Source: Arthrobacter sp. ISL-95 (GTDB lineage Bacteria > Actinomycetota > Actinomycetes > Actinomycetales > Micrococcaceae). From it: a DNA stretch of 34,458 nucleotides. A program made the translations under genes and the position numbers. The stretch covers positions 1 to 34,458 of the forward strand of contig NZ_JAGGPR010000022.1 of the NCBI RefSeq assembly GCF_018613695.1, written 5' to 3'. The notes beneath the pieces are model-generated. The model did not search any database and had not been told where the DNA came from. It worked only from the letters and a program-made list of their open reading frames with translations. This document shows, piece after piece, positions 9,263-17,881 of this stretch (positions within the stretch are counted from its first letter, which is position 1; each line of letters opens with the position of its first letter).

Positions 9263-10945
9263 ATGAAGCTTGATGCTTATGACTACATCATTGTTGGAGG
9301 AGGTTCCGCAGGTTGCGTCCTCGCGAACCGTTTGAGCGAAGATCCACAAAACCGAGTACTGGTCCTTGAAGCCGGTCACAGGTACTCCTCACTTGATGTC
9401 CCCGTGCGAGTGCCCGCAGCATTCCTCTTCCTCATGGGCCACCCCTTCTATGACTGGCGAACCAAGTCGGAGCCGGAGACAGGGCTTAAGGGTCGCCGAA
9501 TTGACCACTATCACGGCAGGGTCATGGGCGGAAGCAGCTCGATTAACGGGATGTTTTACCAGCGCGCCAATCCACTCGTCTACGAGCGCTGGGCCCAGGA
9601 GACAGGAACCGAAGAATGGGACTACGCCCACGTTCTTCCGTACTTTAAGCGGATCGAGACGTTCAAGGGCTCGGATCCAACCGGCGAGTACCGTGGTCAA
9701 TCTGGGCCCATTCCGGTTAATCAGCATCATCACAACGGAACGCGAAACCCGTTGTTCGATGCGCTCTTTGAAGCGGCTGAGCAATCGGGCTACGAACTCG
9801 TCAACAACGTGAACGGCTACCGGCAGGAGGGCTTCTCCTCATTCGATTCAAACATCGAAAACGGTGAACGTTACAACGCTGCGCGCACTTATTTTGCCCC
9901 GGCGAAGAAGCGGAAAAACCTCGATGTCATCACAGGTGCACGGGCAACGCGGGTGGTCTTCGAGGGGACCCGTGCAGTCGGCGTCGAGTTTGCCACTCGG
10001 TTCCGGAAGCGGAACATCGCGAGAGGCACTGAAGTTATTCTGAGCGGTGGTGCGTACAATTCGCCACAGCTGCTGCAGCTTTCGGGCGTCGGTAACGCCG
10101 CCGAACTGAAGCAGCACGGCATCGACATTGTTGCCGACCTGCCTGGCGTCGGCGAGAACTTGCAGGATCACCTCGAAGCGTTCATCATGTTCGAGTGTAA
10201 GCAGCCCGTCTCCAATCAGAGCATCGTCAAGAAGTACACCTACCCGATGACAGGTCTCAAGTGGTTGTTCAATAAGACCGGGCCGGGTGCGTCGAATCAC
10301 TTTGAGGGTGGCGGCTTCGTTCGCTCCTTCGATGACGCTCCGATGCCGAACCTGATGATGACCTTGCTCACGCTGGGGGTGCGGAACGACGGCACTCCCG
10401 CGGAGACTCCTCACGCCTACCAGATCAACCTTGGTCCGCAGCAGCCACAGTCGAAGGGGCACATCAAGTTGCGGAACAGCGATCCGTTCGAGCAACCCGT
10501 TGCCACGTTCAATTATCTGTCCACCGAACGTGATCGCCAGGAATGGATTGATGGTGTTCGCACCACGCGAGCCCTCATGAACCAGCCCGCCTTCGCAGCA
10601 TTTAACGGTGGCGAGCTCTCGCCCGGGCCTGAAGTCCAGACGGACGAGGAGATCCTCGAATGGGTCTCCCAGGATGCCGAGACGACCTACCACCCCTGCG
10701 GGACCTGCAAGATGGGGAACGATGACCAGTCTGTCGTTGATCCCCACAGCTTCCGGGTACACGGCGTGGACGGACTTCGAGTAGTCGATGCGTCGGTTAT
10801 GCCTTCTATCCCGAATGCGAACCTCTATGCGCCGGTCATGATGATCGCCGAGAAAGCGGCCGACGTGATCCTTAACAAAGGTCCGCTTCCCGCCGAGCAC
10901 GTCGACTTCTACCGGCATGCGGCAGCGGAGGGGCTGAGCCTTTAA
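9263..10945 (+). CDS. GMC-family flavoprotein oxidoreductase, choline-dehydrogenase-like
   Basis: A 560-residue FAD enzyme that oxidises a primary alcohol. The ADP-binding motif is VGGGSAG near 11-17, and GMC signatures are GRVMGGSSSINGM (about 89-101) and SGGAYNSPQLLQLSG (about 261-275). The catalytic pair is His477 in TYHPCGTCKMG and Asn520 in IPNANLYAP. The tail GPLPAEHVDFYRH is characteristic of BetA-like choline dehydrogenases. An aGGAC-type ribosome site precedes the ATG. Divergent from an aldehyde dehydrogenase, it would make the aldehyde that the latter consumes, as in choline to betaine conversion. No transporter or BetI-type repressor adjoins, so the substrate may be another small alcohol. 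Confidence 0.92.
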   Translation: MKLDAYDYIIVGGGSAGCVLANRLSEDPQNRVLVLEAGHRYSSLDVPVRVPAAFLFLMGHPFYDWRTKSEPETGLKGRRIDHYHGRVMGGSSSINGMFYQRANPLVYERWAQETGTEEWDYAHVLPYFKRIETFKGSDPTGEYRGQSGPIPVNQHHHNGTRNPLFDALFEAAEQSGYELVNNVNGYRQEGFSSFDSNIENGERYNAARTYFAPAKKRKNLDVITGARATRVVFEGTRAVGVEFATRFRKRNIARGTEVILSGGAYNSPQLLQLSGVGNAAELKQHGIDIVADLPGVGENLQDHLEAFIMFECKQPVSNQSIVKKYTYPMTGLKWLFNKTGPGASNHFEGGGFVRSFDDAPMPNLMMTLLTLGVRNDGTPAETPHAYQINLGPQQPQSKGHIKLRNSDPFEQPVATFNYLSTERDRQEWIDGVRTTRALMNQPAFAAFNGGELSPGPEVQTDEEILEWVSQDAETTYHPCGTCKMGNDDQSVVDPHSFRVHGVDGLRVVDASVMPSIPNANLYAPVMMIAEKAADVILNKGPLPAEHVDFYRHAAAEGLSL

Positions 10946-10999
10946 CTTTCAGTTGGCTAGCGGGCTCCCAAGCGTCGGCAGGCACGCCTTGATCGTCTG

Positions 11000-11027
11000 A
11001 GTGGCCGGCCGCAAGCGGCCGGCCACT
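11000..11027 (+). terminator. Long GC hairpin after the GMC oxidase gene
   Basis: The arms 11000-11012 and 11015-11027 (AGTGGCCGGCCGC) are perfectly complementary around a central AA, giving about 11-12 bp of stem once a loop is allowed. It lies 55 bases after the stop. No T-run follows (TGGGAAACC), so it is either a non-canonical terminator or an mRNA 3'-end stabiliser. Confidence 0.55.
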
Positions 11028-11194
11028 TGGGAAACCTGGATCCGCTCCTTGATGCGATGTGGGGTGAATGCCCGGGAACAGGTCCGAATCGTGGACCGCC
11101 CTGATGATATGAGGGGATGACCAGGTCCGACTGGACAAAAATCTTGGATATAACTCGAGCCGAACGTCGCTGGACGGACTGACGTTCCTGGACA

Positions 11195-11689
11195 ATGGCA
11201 GTCGAGATGGGGATGGGAGAAGGTGTGGGCTGGCAGGAGATAACCCCGCGAGCGGTGAGCGGCACAGTCGGCGCATTGATGGTGACGATTCCCAAGACAT
11301 TCCCTCCGTCCTCCACTGTCGGCGAGGTCCGCTCCCTCTTTGCCGACGATCACGTGCACATGGCCTTGGTCGTCGCGGCAGACGGAGAGCTTCTGACCAC
11401 GATCGAACGCGCTGACATTCCCACGGAAGCACCCGATGAGTCGCCCGCTGTGCAACTAGGGGGGCTAGAGGGCAGGACGGCCTTGCAGTGCTGGTCCATT
11501 AATCGGACGACCGGGTGGCTGAAGCATCAGGGCCGGCGTCGGCTTGCCGTCGTCGACGCCGGCGGGCACCTTCTGGGCCTCCTCTGTCTCAAGCGCAGTG
11601 GAACGGGTTACTGCTCAGACGCGGGCGTACTTGCTCGGCAGCAGGAATTGGACGAACAGCGCGCTGGAGGGTCTCCACGCTGCGCCTGA
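11195..11689 (+). CDS. CBS-domain protein
   Basis: A small protein of up to 164 residues that is essentially two CBS motifs, a fold that usually binds adenosyl ligands and regulates a partner. The first motif is seen in PKTFPPSSTVGEVRSLFADD and HMALVVAADGELLTTIERADI. The second is seen in RRRLAVVDAGGHLLGLLCLK. The LLGLLCLKRSGTGYCSDAGV ending is a form I associate with stand-alone actinobacterial CBS proteins. An in-frame stop at 11180-11182 bounds the N-terminus. ATG at 11195 is the first start, but ATG at 11279, just ahead of the CBS fold, is also possible. No neighbour identifies its partner. Function beyond ligand binding is unknown. Confidence 0.75.
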   Translation: MAVEMGMGEGVGWQEITPRAVSGTVGALMVTIPKTFPPSSTVGEVRSLFADDHVHMALVVAADGELLTTIERADIPTEAPDESPAVQLGGLEGRTALQCWSINRTTGWLKHQGRRRLAVVDAGGHLLGLLCLKRSGTGYCSDAGVLARQQELDEQRAGGSPRCA

Positions 11690-12304
11690 TTCGCCAGGGA
11701 TTATCCACGTTCCGCTCGGTGGTGCGTTTTAAACCACTAGCCCACGGCGGGGCAGCCGCTCGATTCGGCGCGTTCTGCACTCGGGTACGATTCTCCGGTG
11801 ACGGTTTCAATGGTGTGCCCTGCCGGCGAGATGGTCAGCGAGGGTGAAGCACGGGCGGGGACTGGTTTTGTTCTTGCCGGAGAACGACGCGTTCGACGGA
11901 TCGCGACTGAGTTTGGTCCCCGAAAAGGACTCCGGTGGCCTCGGGGAAAGGGTGAGTGCATCACCAAGACCCTCGCCAGCATTTCTGCTGGCAAGGACCT
12001 TGGAGTCGAAAGCCGTGCAAGTGCATTCGTGCTTTCGAAATTCGACGTGCTGCAGTGAACCATTTTGGGCGCCTGCACTGGTTCTTTGACGAATACTATC
12101 GACAAAGCCGCAGGCGGCCACCCTCTTGATGGGAGGCTGGAACCGAGGGAGGCATTAGTTCGACTACAGCCTGAGCGACGCAATCTACCGGTGGCAAGAA
12201 GGCCGGACACATTACATTGATGACTTCGACAAGGCGTTACCCATCTCCGAGCCGTACTCCCGTGCTGAATAGCGACGCTACGGCAACAATTCATAACCGT
12301 CAGA
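11690..12304. other. Gene-poor, probably degraded intergenic DNA
   Basis: I see no intact gene in these 615 bases. Open frames on both strands are low-complexity, lack ribosome sites and resemble nothing I know. One short stretch reads like a real protein tail: 12159-12272 (+) encodes a 37-residue C-terminus beginning FDYSLSDAIYRWQEG and ending SEPYSRAE before TAG. It has a stop immediately upstream and no start. It is probably the stump of a lost gene that I cannot identify. Confidence 0.4.
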
Positions 12305-12502
12305 TTAATGATAGAGCCGCCGTTCCCCGAGATCTGACGTAACCCAGATGATATTGTGGTCAATGGTCAGGGCATCTATTTTTCCAGCAAATCGGTAATT
12401 GCCATGTTCGAGAACCACGTCGTGCCCTTCTTCCAGCAGGCCCCAAGCAGTGGTCGATCCTGTCCCAGCCCGGGGAGGCCTTCCGTTATTGTTCCCGGCC
12501 AA
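12305..12502 (-). CDS. Small unrecognised ORF or gene remnant
   Basis: An open frame of 65 codons whose C-terminal half looks like folded protein (VVLEHGNYRFAGKIDAL, then IIWVTSDLGERRLYH). That pattern suggests a small beta-barrel-like domain. The first candidate start, TTG at 12502, has no ribosome site. A GTG near 12418 is preceded by GAAGAAGG at better spacing and would give 38 residues. It lies 36 bp beyond the stop of the cupin gene on the same strand, so it could be the operon's last gene or the stump of a truncated one. I do not recognise a family. Confidence 0.3.
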   Translation of the reverse strand: MAGNNNGRPPRAGTGSTTAWGLLEEGHDVVLEHGNYRFAGKIDALTIDHNIIWVTSDLGERRLYH

Positions 12503-12538
12503 ACCGGGCTCGGATATCCTCCATTGTCGGGATTCAGC

Positions 12539-12901
12539 CTAAGCGCCTGCCGCACGCCAGTGGACGGGGCTGATGGAAAGAAGGAGCCGTGTACCGGGGG
12601 TTGCACTGTACTGGACCGTGGTTCCTTTGGGAAGTACAAGCAATTCGTCGGCATCGCCTGTCAGGGTTTCCTTTTGTTCCCCATCGATAATGACCAACCG
12701 GGCCTGGCCCTCGATGACGTAGATTGATTCCTCGTACTGGACGGTCCAGGGATCGCTGAAGCCGTTCTCCTCGAAGGTCATGATGTACGTTCCAAGCTGC
12801 CGGAGGTCGCTGCCGGCCGTTCGATGCTCGATTTTTGCCGGACCAAAGTCGTTCACGTTGGCAGGATCAAAGGCGGGTTTGTGGATCAAAGAGATAGCCA
12901 T
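12539..12901 (-). CDS. Small cupin-domain protein, EutQ-like
   Basis: A 120-residue single-domain cupin. The core is WTVQYEESIYVIEGQARL (about 51-68) and ELLVLPKGTTVQYSA (about 85-99). The YEESIYVIEG form resembles the EutQ branch of ethanolamine-utilisation cupins rather than metal dioxygenases, because the two-histidine metal motif is missing. AGGAG lies 8 bases before the ATG. It lies 125 bp after the thioesterase gene on the same strand and is probably the last or next-to-last gene of the oxidase-amidase operon. Its role may be ligand binding or regulatory; a catalytic function is not evident. Confidence 0.78.
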   Translation of the reverse strand: MAISLIHKPAFDPANVNDFGPAKIEHRTAGSDLRQLGTYIMTFEENGFSDPWTVQYEESIYVIEGQARLVIIDGEQKETLTGDADELLVLPKGTTVQYSATPGTRLLLSISPVHWRAAGA

Positions 12902-13026
12902 GGTGGGCTCCTAACGCTGTAGTTCGTGATTTGATGAGGAATTCATCATGTTGAGACGGGATGCCCGGCTGTCCTGTATTGATAAAAGTGACTAAAGAGA
13001 AGAGAAATACAGAGCAAGCGCCTATA

Positions 13027-13428
13027 TTAGCCCTGCAAGGCGCCATGGAGTGCCAAGGCGACGGCGTCCGGAAGTGGTCGGGAACGAGCCTGAACCGGAT
13101 CGACGTTAACGTAGACGAGTTCGACCGTCGCCACCTCCGTCCCGCCACGAGCAATCCAAACGTCGATCTTGAAGCTCGAATTCCCGACGTTTCGGCACTT
13201 GACGTCAACGTCGAGAATGTCGTCGAAGTAGGCGGGGGATTTGAACAAAAGAGCTGCACTGACCACCGAGGGATCCGTCCCTTCAGCGACCAGCTTCGGG
13301 TAGGGCCAACCAATGCTGCGGAAAAACTCCGTCATTGCCACGTCTGCGACCTCGAGGTAGCGGCTATTGAAGAGGAACCCCTGCGAGTCGACCTCGTGGT
13401 TCCTCACGCGATGCTGGTACAGCGGCAT
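13027..13428 (-). CDS. Hotdog-fold acyl-CoA thioesterase (4-hydroxybenzoyl-CoA thioesterase family)
   Basis: A 133-residue 4HBT/YbgC-type thioesterase that hydrolyses acyl-CoA to acid and CoA. The N-terminal signature RVRNHEVDSQGFLFNSRYLE carries the catalytic Asp14, followed by a hotdog helix and the strand VYVNVD. Length is normal for the family. Its ATG overlaps the stop of the upstream nitrilase-family gene (TGATG), so translation is coupled. It may release the free acid from a pathway CoA ester. The acyl group is unknown. Confidence 0.85.
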   Translation of the reverse strand: MPLYQHRVRNHEVDSQGFLFNSRYLEVADVAMTEFFRSIGWPYPKLVAEGTDPSVVSAALLFKSPAYFDDILDVDVKCRNVGNSSFKIDVWIARGGTEVATVELVYVNVDPVQARSRPLPDAVALALHGALQG

Positions 13429-14333
13429 CAGGCTCCCATTTCTGCCTGCAGTTTGGCGTAAAGATCCAGCCTCCGAAGTGCCAGTCCGGGTGCTTCAGGC
13501 TTTGCCCGTGAGGCGACCAAAAGGTCATGATCCAAGTCTGCGACCAGCACCTCTTCGTCGGCTGTTGTGGTGGTGGCCAAGATACCGTCGTTGATTCCCA
13601 CTGTCTTGTCCACAGGCCCGGCGACAAGGGCCTTACCAACTGCGAACATCGGAGAATCGGTGGGAATGCCACTTGTACCGAATAGTGGTGACATCACTAC
13701 GTACAGCTGGTTCTCAATCGCACGCGCCTGGCAGCCAGTACGTACTCGGTGGATGCCCCGTCGGTTCCATGTGAGGGATGGGCAAAGGATAAGGTCGACG
13801 CCTTTGTGGACCAGGTAACGTGAAAGCTCAGGGAACTGGATGTCCGCGCAGATCAGAAGGCCGACGGTAAACGGTCCGATCTTTGTGACCAGGAGTTCAT
13901 CGCCGCCACGGGCGCCAAGCGCATGCTCCTGCGGTGTGAGATGGATTTTGTCCTGGGATTCTATCCGACCGTCCGGGTGGGCGATAAATGCTGTGTTGCG
14001 CAGCGATCCATCCTCGGCGACTCGGTTATGACTTCCACCGGCCACCACGATGTTGTAATCCCGGGCCATCCTGCGCATGCTCTCAACGAGGTCATCCGTG
14101 AACTCCGGAAGGAACTTCCAATAGTCGGCTGTGATTGTGTCGGTTGTTACTTCATGATCGGTGACTGCTCCGAGGAGCCCTGTGCTGGCCAGCTCGGGGA
14201 AAAGCACGACTTCGGCTTGCTGCTCCGCTGCGCGCTTTACCAGCCCCTCAACATGGTCCAAATATTGCTGGAGGGTCCTCTCAGGCCGAAGCTCGAACTG
14301 AATGGTGGCTACCTTTAGTGACGCCTTGGTCAT
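13428..14333 (-). CDS. Nitrilase-superfamily carbon-nitrogen hydrolase (amidase or omega-amidase type)
   Basis: From the ATG at 14333 the protein has 301 residues. The nitrilase-superfamily triad is complete: Glu47 (LFPELASTG), Lys129 (QDKIHL) and Cys162 (LLICADIQFPEL). The enzyme hydrolyses a C-N bond, most probably an amide or N-carbamoyl group rather than a nitrile. The ATG at 14333 follows AGGAG; an upstream GTG at 14384 has no ribosome site. The gene lies between an FAD amine/amino-acid oxidase and a thioesterase, overlapping the latter by one base. A role in removing nitrogen from the oxidase's product, like the omega-amidase of nicotine degraders, fits. Exact substrate unknown. Confidence 0.88.
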   Translation of the reverse strand: MTKASLKVATIQFELRPERTLQQYLDHVEGLVKRAAEQQAEVVLFPELASTGLLGAVTDHEVTTDTITADYWKFLPEFTDDLVESMRRMARDYNIVVAGGSHNRVAEDGSLRNTAFIAHPDGRIESQDKIHLTPQEHALGARGGDELLVTKIGPFTVGLLICADIQFPELSRYLVHKGVDLILCPSLTWNRRGIHRVRTGCQARAIENQLYVVMSPLFGTSGIPTDSPMFAVGKALVAGPVDKTVGINDGILATTTTADEEVLVADLDHDLLVASRAKPEAPGLALRRLDLYAKLQAEMGA

Positions 14334-14621
14334 AGGAATCTCCTGTCTGAGAAGTCGGCCGTCTCTGGTCGGCGATTCTTCCACGTGTATTCTTCCCGCG
14401 GTTGCGGACGAGTTGGTCGGCAGGTCGAAGAAGAGTGGCGCATGGCGTTGTTATGGCAATCCACGTGCCAGCCGACTCATGCAATAGACGCTAATGGAGC
14501 CTCGAGAGGCTGAACACTAGGAGGAATCCGAAAGGATAGTCAGCGTTTTGGTGCACAGTCCAAGAGTCAGGACCATCGAGTCGGCCGCCAAGGCTTTGGC
14601 ACGGAACCGGGTGGCGGGAAG

Positions 14622-15860
14622 CTAATCTGCAGAGCTACTCAGGGCGGACCGGTTCATTTTTAATGCACCAGCAAAAACACTCGCCTCCCCGGCGATGACC
14701 TCCGCCATTACCTGGCCGCAAATAGGACCGCTTGCTATACCCCAGGCGTGACCGAGATTGACATAGGCGCCGTCAGCCCGGTCGACGATGGGCAAGTGGT
14801 CACTGGTTTCGCTCCCCAGACCTGCCCAAAGCCCCGTAACTCCGTATTCAGCAAGCGTTGAGTATCTGTCCAAGGTTGTTGACACCATTGCGTTGGTGGC
14901 ATTGATGCTGATGTGCGGATTGAGTGAACCCCGTCCGTCAAAGCTGTTGCCGATGAATATCGACCCGCCCCGGTTTTGGGCAATCGAGTCATCATAGTCA
15001 ACGAACGAGGAGGCGGACGCTCCGTCCACGCTCTGTCCGTGATTGGAGCCGTTCGGGCGGGAAAATATAGCGGCGTCATAGGTTGGAAGGTCAGTGAGCG
15101 CACCACATCCGTAGACCCCCCGGGGGCCGTGCATTATGGGGTTCAAGCTCGTGTCAATGGGCTGAGTCAGCATCTGACCGACTCTTGCGGTTCCGATGGG
15201 GACATGGATCCCCTCAGCGCGGAGGTTGGTTGACCAAGCACCCGTTGCCCACACCACGCCTGATGCATGAATCTCGCCCCGAACCGTGCGGACCCCCGTG
15301 ACGGTTTCGCCATTTCGCAGTGTCGAAAGGACTGACGTATTTTCAAACGTGCGGACCCCGGCTCGAACGCAGGCGCTAGCCAGTGCGTTGACGAACTGGA
15401 CACCATCTATTTGGGCGTCATCGGCGCAAAATACAGCGCCCAGAGCGCTTTCCGGAAGTATTGATGAGTGCTTCTGAGCCTCTTCACGACTGATCACGGT
15501 TGCGTCCAGTCCGGCTGCCCGCCGATTGGCGGCATAGTCTTCAAGAACCCTGCCCTGTGCGTCGTTTTCGAAGAAAAAGAGGCCGCCTTGATTGCGGTAG
15601 TCGAACACGTCGCCAAGATCGCTTAGGTATTCCTGGTACTTTTCCTTGCCGGCTTTAGCGAGTGACAGTTCATCTCCTGCGCGTCGGGTTTGCAGCCACA
15701 ACGACCCCGGATTTCGTCCGGAAGCGCCGTATGTGGGGAACCGCTGCTCTACGACGACGACGTCGAAACCACGCTTGCGCAGCTCCCAAGCGGTGCAAAG
15801 CCCCACAATTCCTGCTCCTATGACGACAATGTCACCTGTCGCAAGTGTGTCAGCGCTCAT
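14622..15860 (-). CDS. DadA/glycine-oxidase-type FAD-dependent oxidoreductase (copy 1)
   Basis: A 412-residue flavoprotein of the D-amino-acid oxidase/DadA fold, which oxidises the C-N bond of an amino acid or amine. The FAD motif IGAGIVG is at 14-20. GASGRNPGSLWLQ and VVWATGAWSTNL are typical of the family, and the C-terminal FAD loop is seen in GLWAGLGSETSDHLPIV. GAAGGAA precedes the ATG. It is a clear paralogue of the oxidase at 20336-21562, with the same order of motifs and shared GASGRN, ENT-VL-LRNG and GVRTV. It heads the operon that is divergent from the PucR regulator. Substrate could be a D-amino acid, sarcosine-like N-methyl amine or secondary amine. Confidence 0.9.
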   Translation of the reverse strand: MSADTLATGDIVVIGAGIVGLCTAWELRKRGFDVVVVEQRFPTYGASGRNPGSLWLQTRRAGDELSLAKAGKEKYQEYLSDLGDVFDYRNQGGLFFFENDAQGRVLEDYAANRRAAGLDATVISREEAQKHSSILPESALGAVFCADDAQIDGVQFVNALASACVRAGVRTFENTSVLSTLRNGETVTGVRTVRGEIHASGVVWATGAWSTNLRAEGIHVPIGTARVGQMLTQPIDTSLNPIMHGPRGVYGCGALTDLPTYDAAIFSRPNGSNHGQSVDGASASSFVDYDDSIAQNRGGSIFIGNSFDGRGSLNPHISINATNAMVSTTLDRYSTLAEYGVTGLWAGLGSETSDHLPIVDRADGAYVNLGHAWGIASGPICGQVMAEVIAGEASVFAGALKMNRSALSSSAD

Positions 15861-16213
15861 GGCAAGATTCCTTCTTCCTTGGGCTGTTCTGTGCCCTCTT
15901 GGTTAGTCTTCCAGATAGACGAATCCGATAGCAGGATGAGAAGTCCTTGACGCATAACTCCGGAGGCCAAGTCCATGCAGCATGACCTGCACGTCAGATG
16001 ACGCTATGGGCTGCATTGCCAGCTGTATGGTATTCGAGTCTCTACCCGTGACGTTAGGAGGCCACCGGCACTGTTGTAATTGTTTCTTGTCCAACTTTTG
16101 CCGAACAGCGTTAGAATTCTTACAGGGGGATGGCTAAATTTCTGGTCTAGTCTGGGCGAAAGCGGCGGGCGAGCCCAGACGCCGATCCCGGTCTCTTCCC
16201 GAGAGAGTTCCTT
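15861..16213. promoter_or_regulatory. Divergent control region between the PucR regulator and the oxidase-amidase operon
   Basis: These 353 non-coding bases separate two outward-facing genes, the usual place for PucR-family operators and for both promoters. The AT-richer part at 16075-16140 is the likeliest core for the plus-strand promoter (TTGTCC at 16087, TAGAAT at 16112, but with a long 19-bp gap). I see no convincing long palindrome. Confidence 0.45.
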
Positions 16214-17881
16214 ATGATAGATGATTCGAACTCCATGCCACTTGGAGCTGTTCTAGCGGACTTGGGTCCTGCAGCGAAGCTTGTCGCGGGGGATGCCTCC
16301 CTACAGTCGAGGCAGGTACGCGGCGCTGTGGTATTGCTGAAGCCGGAGGACTTGCCCGCCGACTTGGATGTGGTTGTGATATGTCCGGGTGAAGAGAGCT
16401 TCACAGACTTGGTTGCGGGCCGCCTAGATGGCCCCGGCCGCGTAATCTTTGTCACGGCCGAAGAGCCATCCCTCTCGGAAAGTATCAAAGCCTTAGGGGA
16501 GCAGCACATTGTCATCGCTGTTGATCCAGCCCTGAACGTTGCTGCAGTCGTGATGTCGTTTTCGCGGTCGATGCAGATGCCGGAGGAATCCGTTTCCCGC
16601 CGGTTAGCCTCCCTGCAGAGAGCACTCAGTCAAGCGATGACTGAAACCGAACCGATAGCGGCGCTACTATCCCGCTTGGCGCACGTATGTAACGCCAACG
16701 CTGTCCTGATCGACAGGTTCGGCAAGACTGTCCATGCAACCGGTCCCACCCCTATGTCGCTCCTGTTTGAAGAGATCGGCCGCACAGCGGCAGACTCCCA
16801 GAATGTGGACGTGGACGGATGGCGTGGGGTGGCAGCCAGAATTTCGGCTCCCGACGAGGCTGACTCTCATTTTGGATGGCTCGTCGTCGCAGCTCGGCGA
16901 ACGAATTTTCCGGATAGCCATTCAACCTCCGCAACTCACGTCGCAGCAACCTTGGTGGAGGCCAGCCAGCGGATGGCAGTGGCAGCCAGACAGCAGGAAA
17001 GGGCCATACGCACTGCCGTGCTTGAGGAGGCGCTGGCCTTGCGCCGTGAGCCTCACAATCCCGAACTTGCGGCCCGAATCGCGGCTTTCGGCCTGTCTTT
17101 TGATGAGGAGTTGCGCACTATTGTTTATAGGCCGATTCGACCTGCGGTGGCATCGCGGTCGTTGCCGGCTACTGAGGATCTGTTGGAGATGTTGGGCAAG
17201 GCTCTTGAGTCACAGTCCATCGCCTACCTGATGACCGCGAAAGAAAAGACTATAATTATAGCTGCTCAGTGCAATGTTCAGGCCTTTCGGCGCGTAATCG
17301 TGGCTGAAGATTCCAAGCTCCCTGGAGCCCTCGTAGGAGTGGGCCGCAGTGTTCACGCGTTGGGAGACATCCTGGACTCTTATCAGGACGCCCAGCTGGC
17401 GGTTCGGACCCTTCGACGTAATTCTCGGGGCCCAAAGGTGATGGCCTACGAAGACTTCAACTATGCAACGAGGCTTTTTGCCGACGTGGGTTTCGACAAG
17501 ATGATCAAATGGGCCCAAGAGTTCCTGAAGCCCTTGGAGGGACGGGAACTGCTTGTTGAGGGTCTTCAGACGTACTTCGAACATGCTCAGAACATCAATG
17601 CCGCGGCCGACTATTTGGAAATCCACCACAATTCATTGCGCTACCGCATAGCTAAGGCTGAAGAGATCCTGGGTATCAATTTGAGGGAACCGGGTGCCGT
17701 GTCTTCCGTCTTCTTGGCTCTGACAGCCCTTGAGCTTGGTCGGATTCAGCAGTCGCGCCCCAAATCGTCGGGCGATGCTGGACGAAGCCGTCGGCCATCG
17801 GACGTCGAAGCCAGCGATGTCCTGCCCTACTCGAGGCCATACGGCGAAAGAGCCGGCGTTGTCCGGGCACCTGCACGATAA
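16214..17881 (+). CDS. PucR-family transcriptional regulator
   Basis: A 555-residue regulator of the PucR/CdaR type, which controls catabolic genes in response to nitrogenous or organic-acid ligands. The N-terminal part (about 10-100) resembles the PucR ligand domain (KLVAGDASLQSRQVRG). The middle (about 130-420) is the GAF-like/GGDEF_2 region. The C-terminus carries the HTH_30 helix-turn-helix (NINAAADYLEIHHNSLRYRI, about 465-484). The last 40 residues are a disordered, basic tail. The ATG at 16214 has only a weak GAGAG ribosome site. It is transcribed away from the FAD-oxidase/amidase operon and most likely activates that operon, and possibly the larger minus-strand operon on its other side. 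The ligand is unknown. Confidence 0.9.
   Translation: MIDDSNSMPLGAVLADLGPAAKLVAGDASLQSRQVRGAVVLLKPEDLPADLDVVVICPGEESFTDLVAGRLDGPGRVIFVTAEEPSLSESIKALGEQHIVIAVDPALNVAAVVMSFSRSMQMPEESVSRRLASLQRALSQAMTETEPIAALLSRLAHVCNANAVLIDRFGKTVHATGPTPMSLLFEEIGRTAADSQNVDVDGWRGVAARISAPDEADSHFGWLVVAARRTNFPDSHSTSATHVAATLVEASQRMAVAARQQERAIRTAVLEEALALRREPHNPELAARIAAFGLSFDEELRTIVYRPIRPAVASRSLPATEDLLEMLGKALESQSIAYLMTAKEKTIIIAAQCNVQAFRRVIVAEDSKLPGALVGVGRSVHALGDILDSYQDAQLAVRTLRRNSRGPKVMAYEDFNYATRLFADVGFDKMIKWAQEFLKPLEGRELLVEGLQTYFEHAQNINAAADYLEIHHNSLRYRIAKAEEILGINLREPGAVSSVFLALTALELGRIQQSRPKSSGDAGRSRRPSDVEASDVLPYSRPYGERAGVVRAPAR

Noticed and set aside
9848..10918. A 356-codon open frame on the minus strand
   Set aside because: It lies fully antisense to the well-supported GMC oxidase gene, has no recognisable motifs and is a by-product of G+C-rich codon use.
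11737..12363. A 208-codon minus-strand frame, considered as a transposase remnant
   Set aside because: It has no DDE, HTH or integrase motif and no terminal inverted repeats. Its composition is Ser/Arg/Pro-rich, as in out-of-frame G+C-rich DNA.
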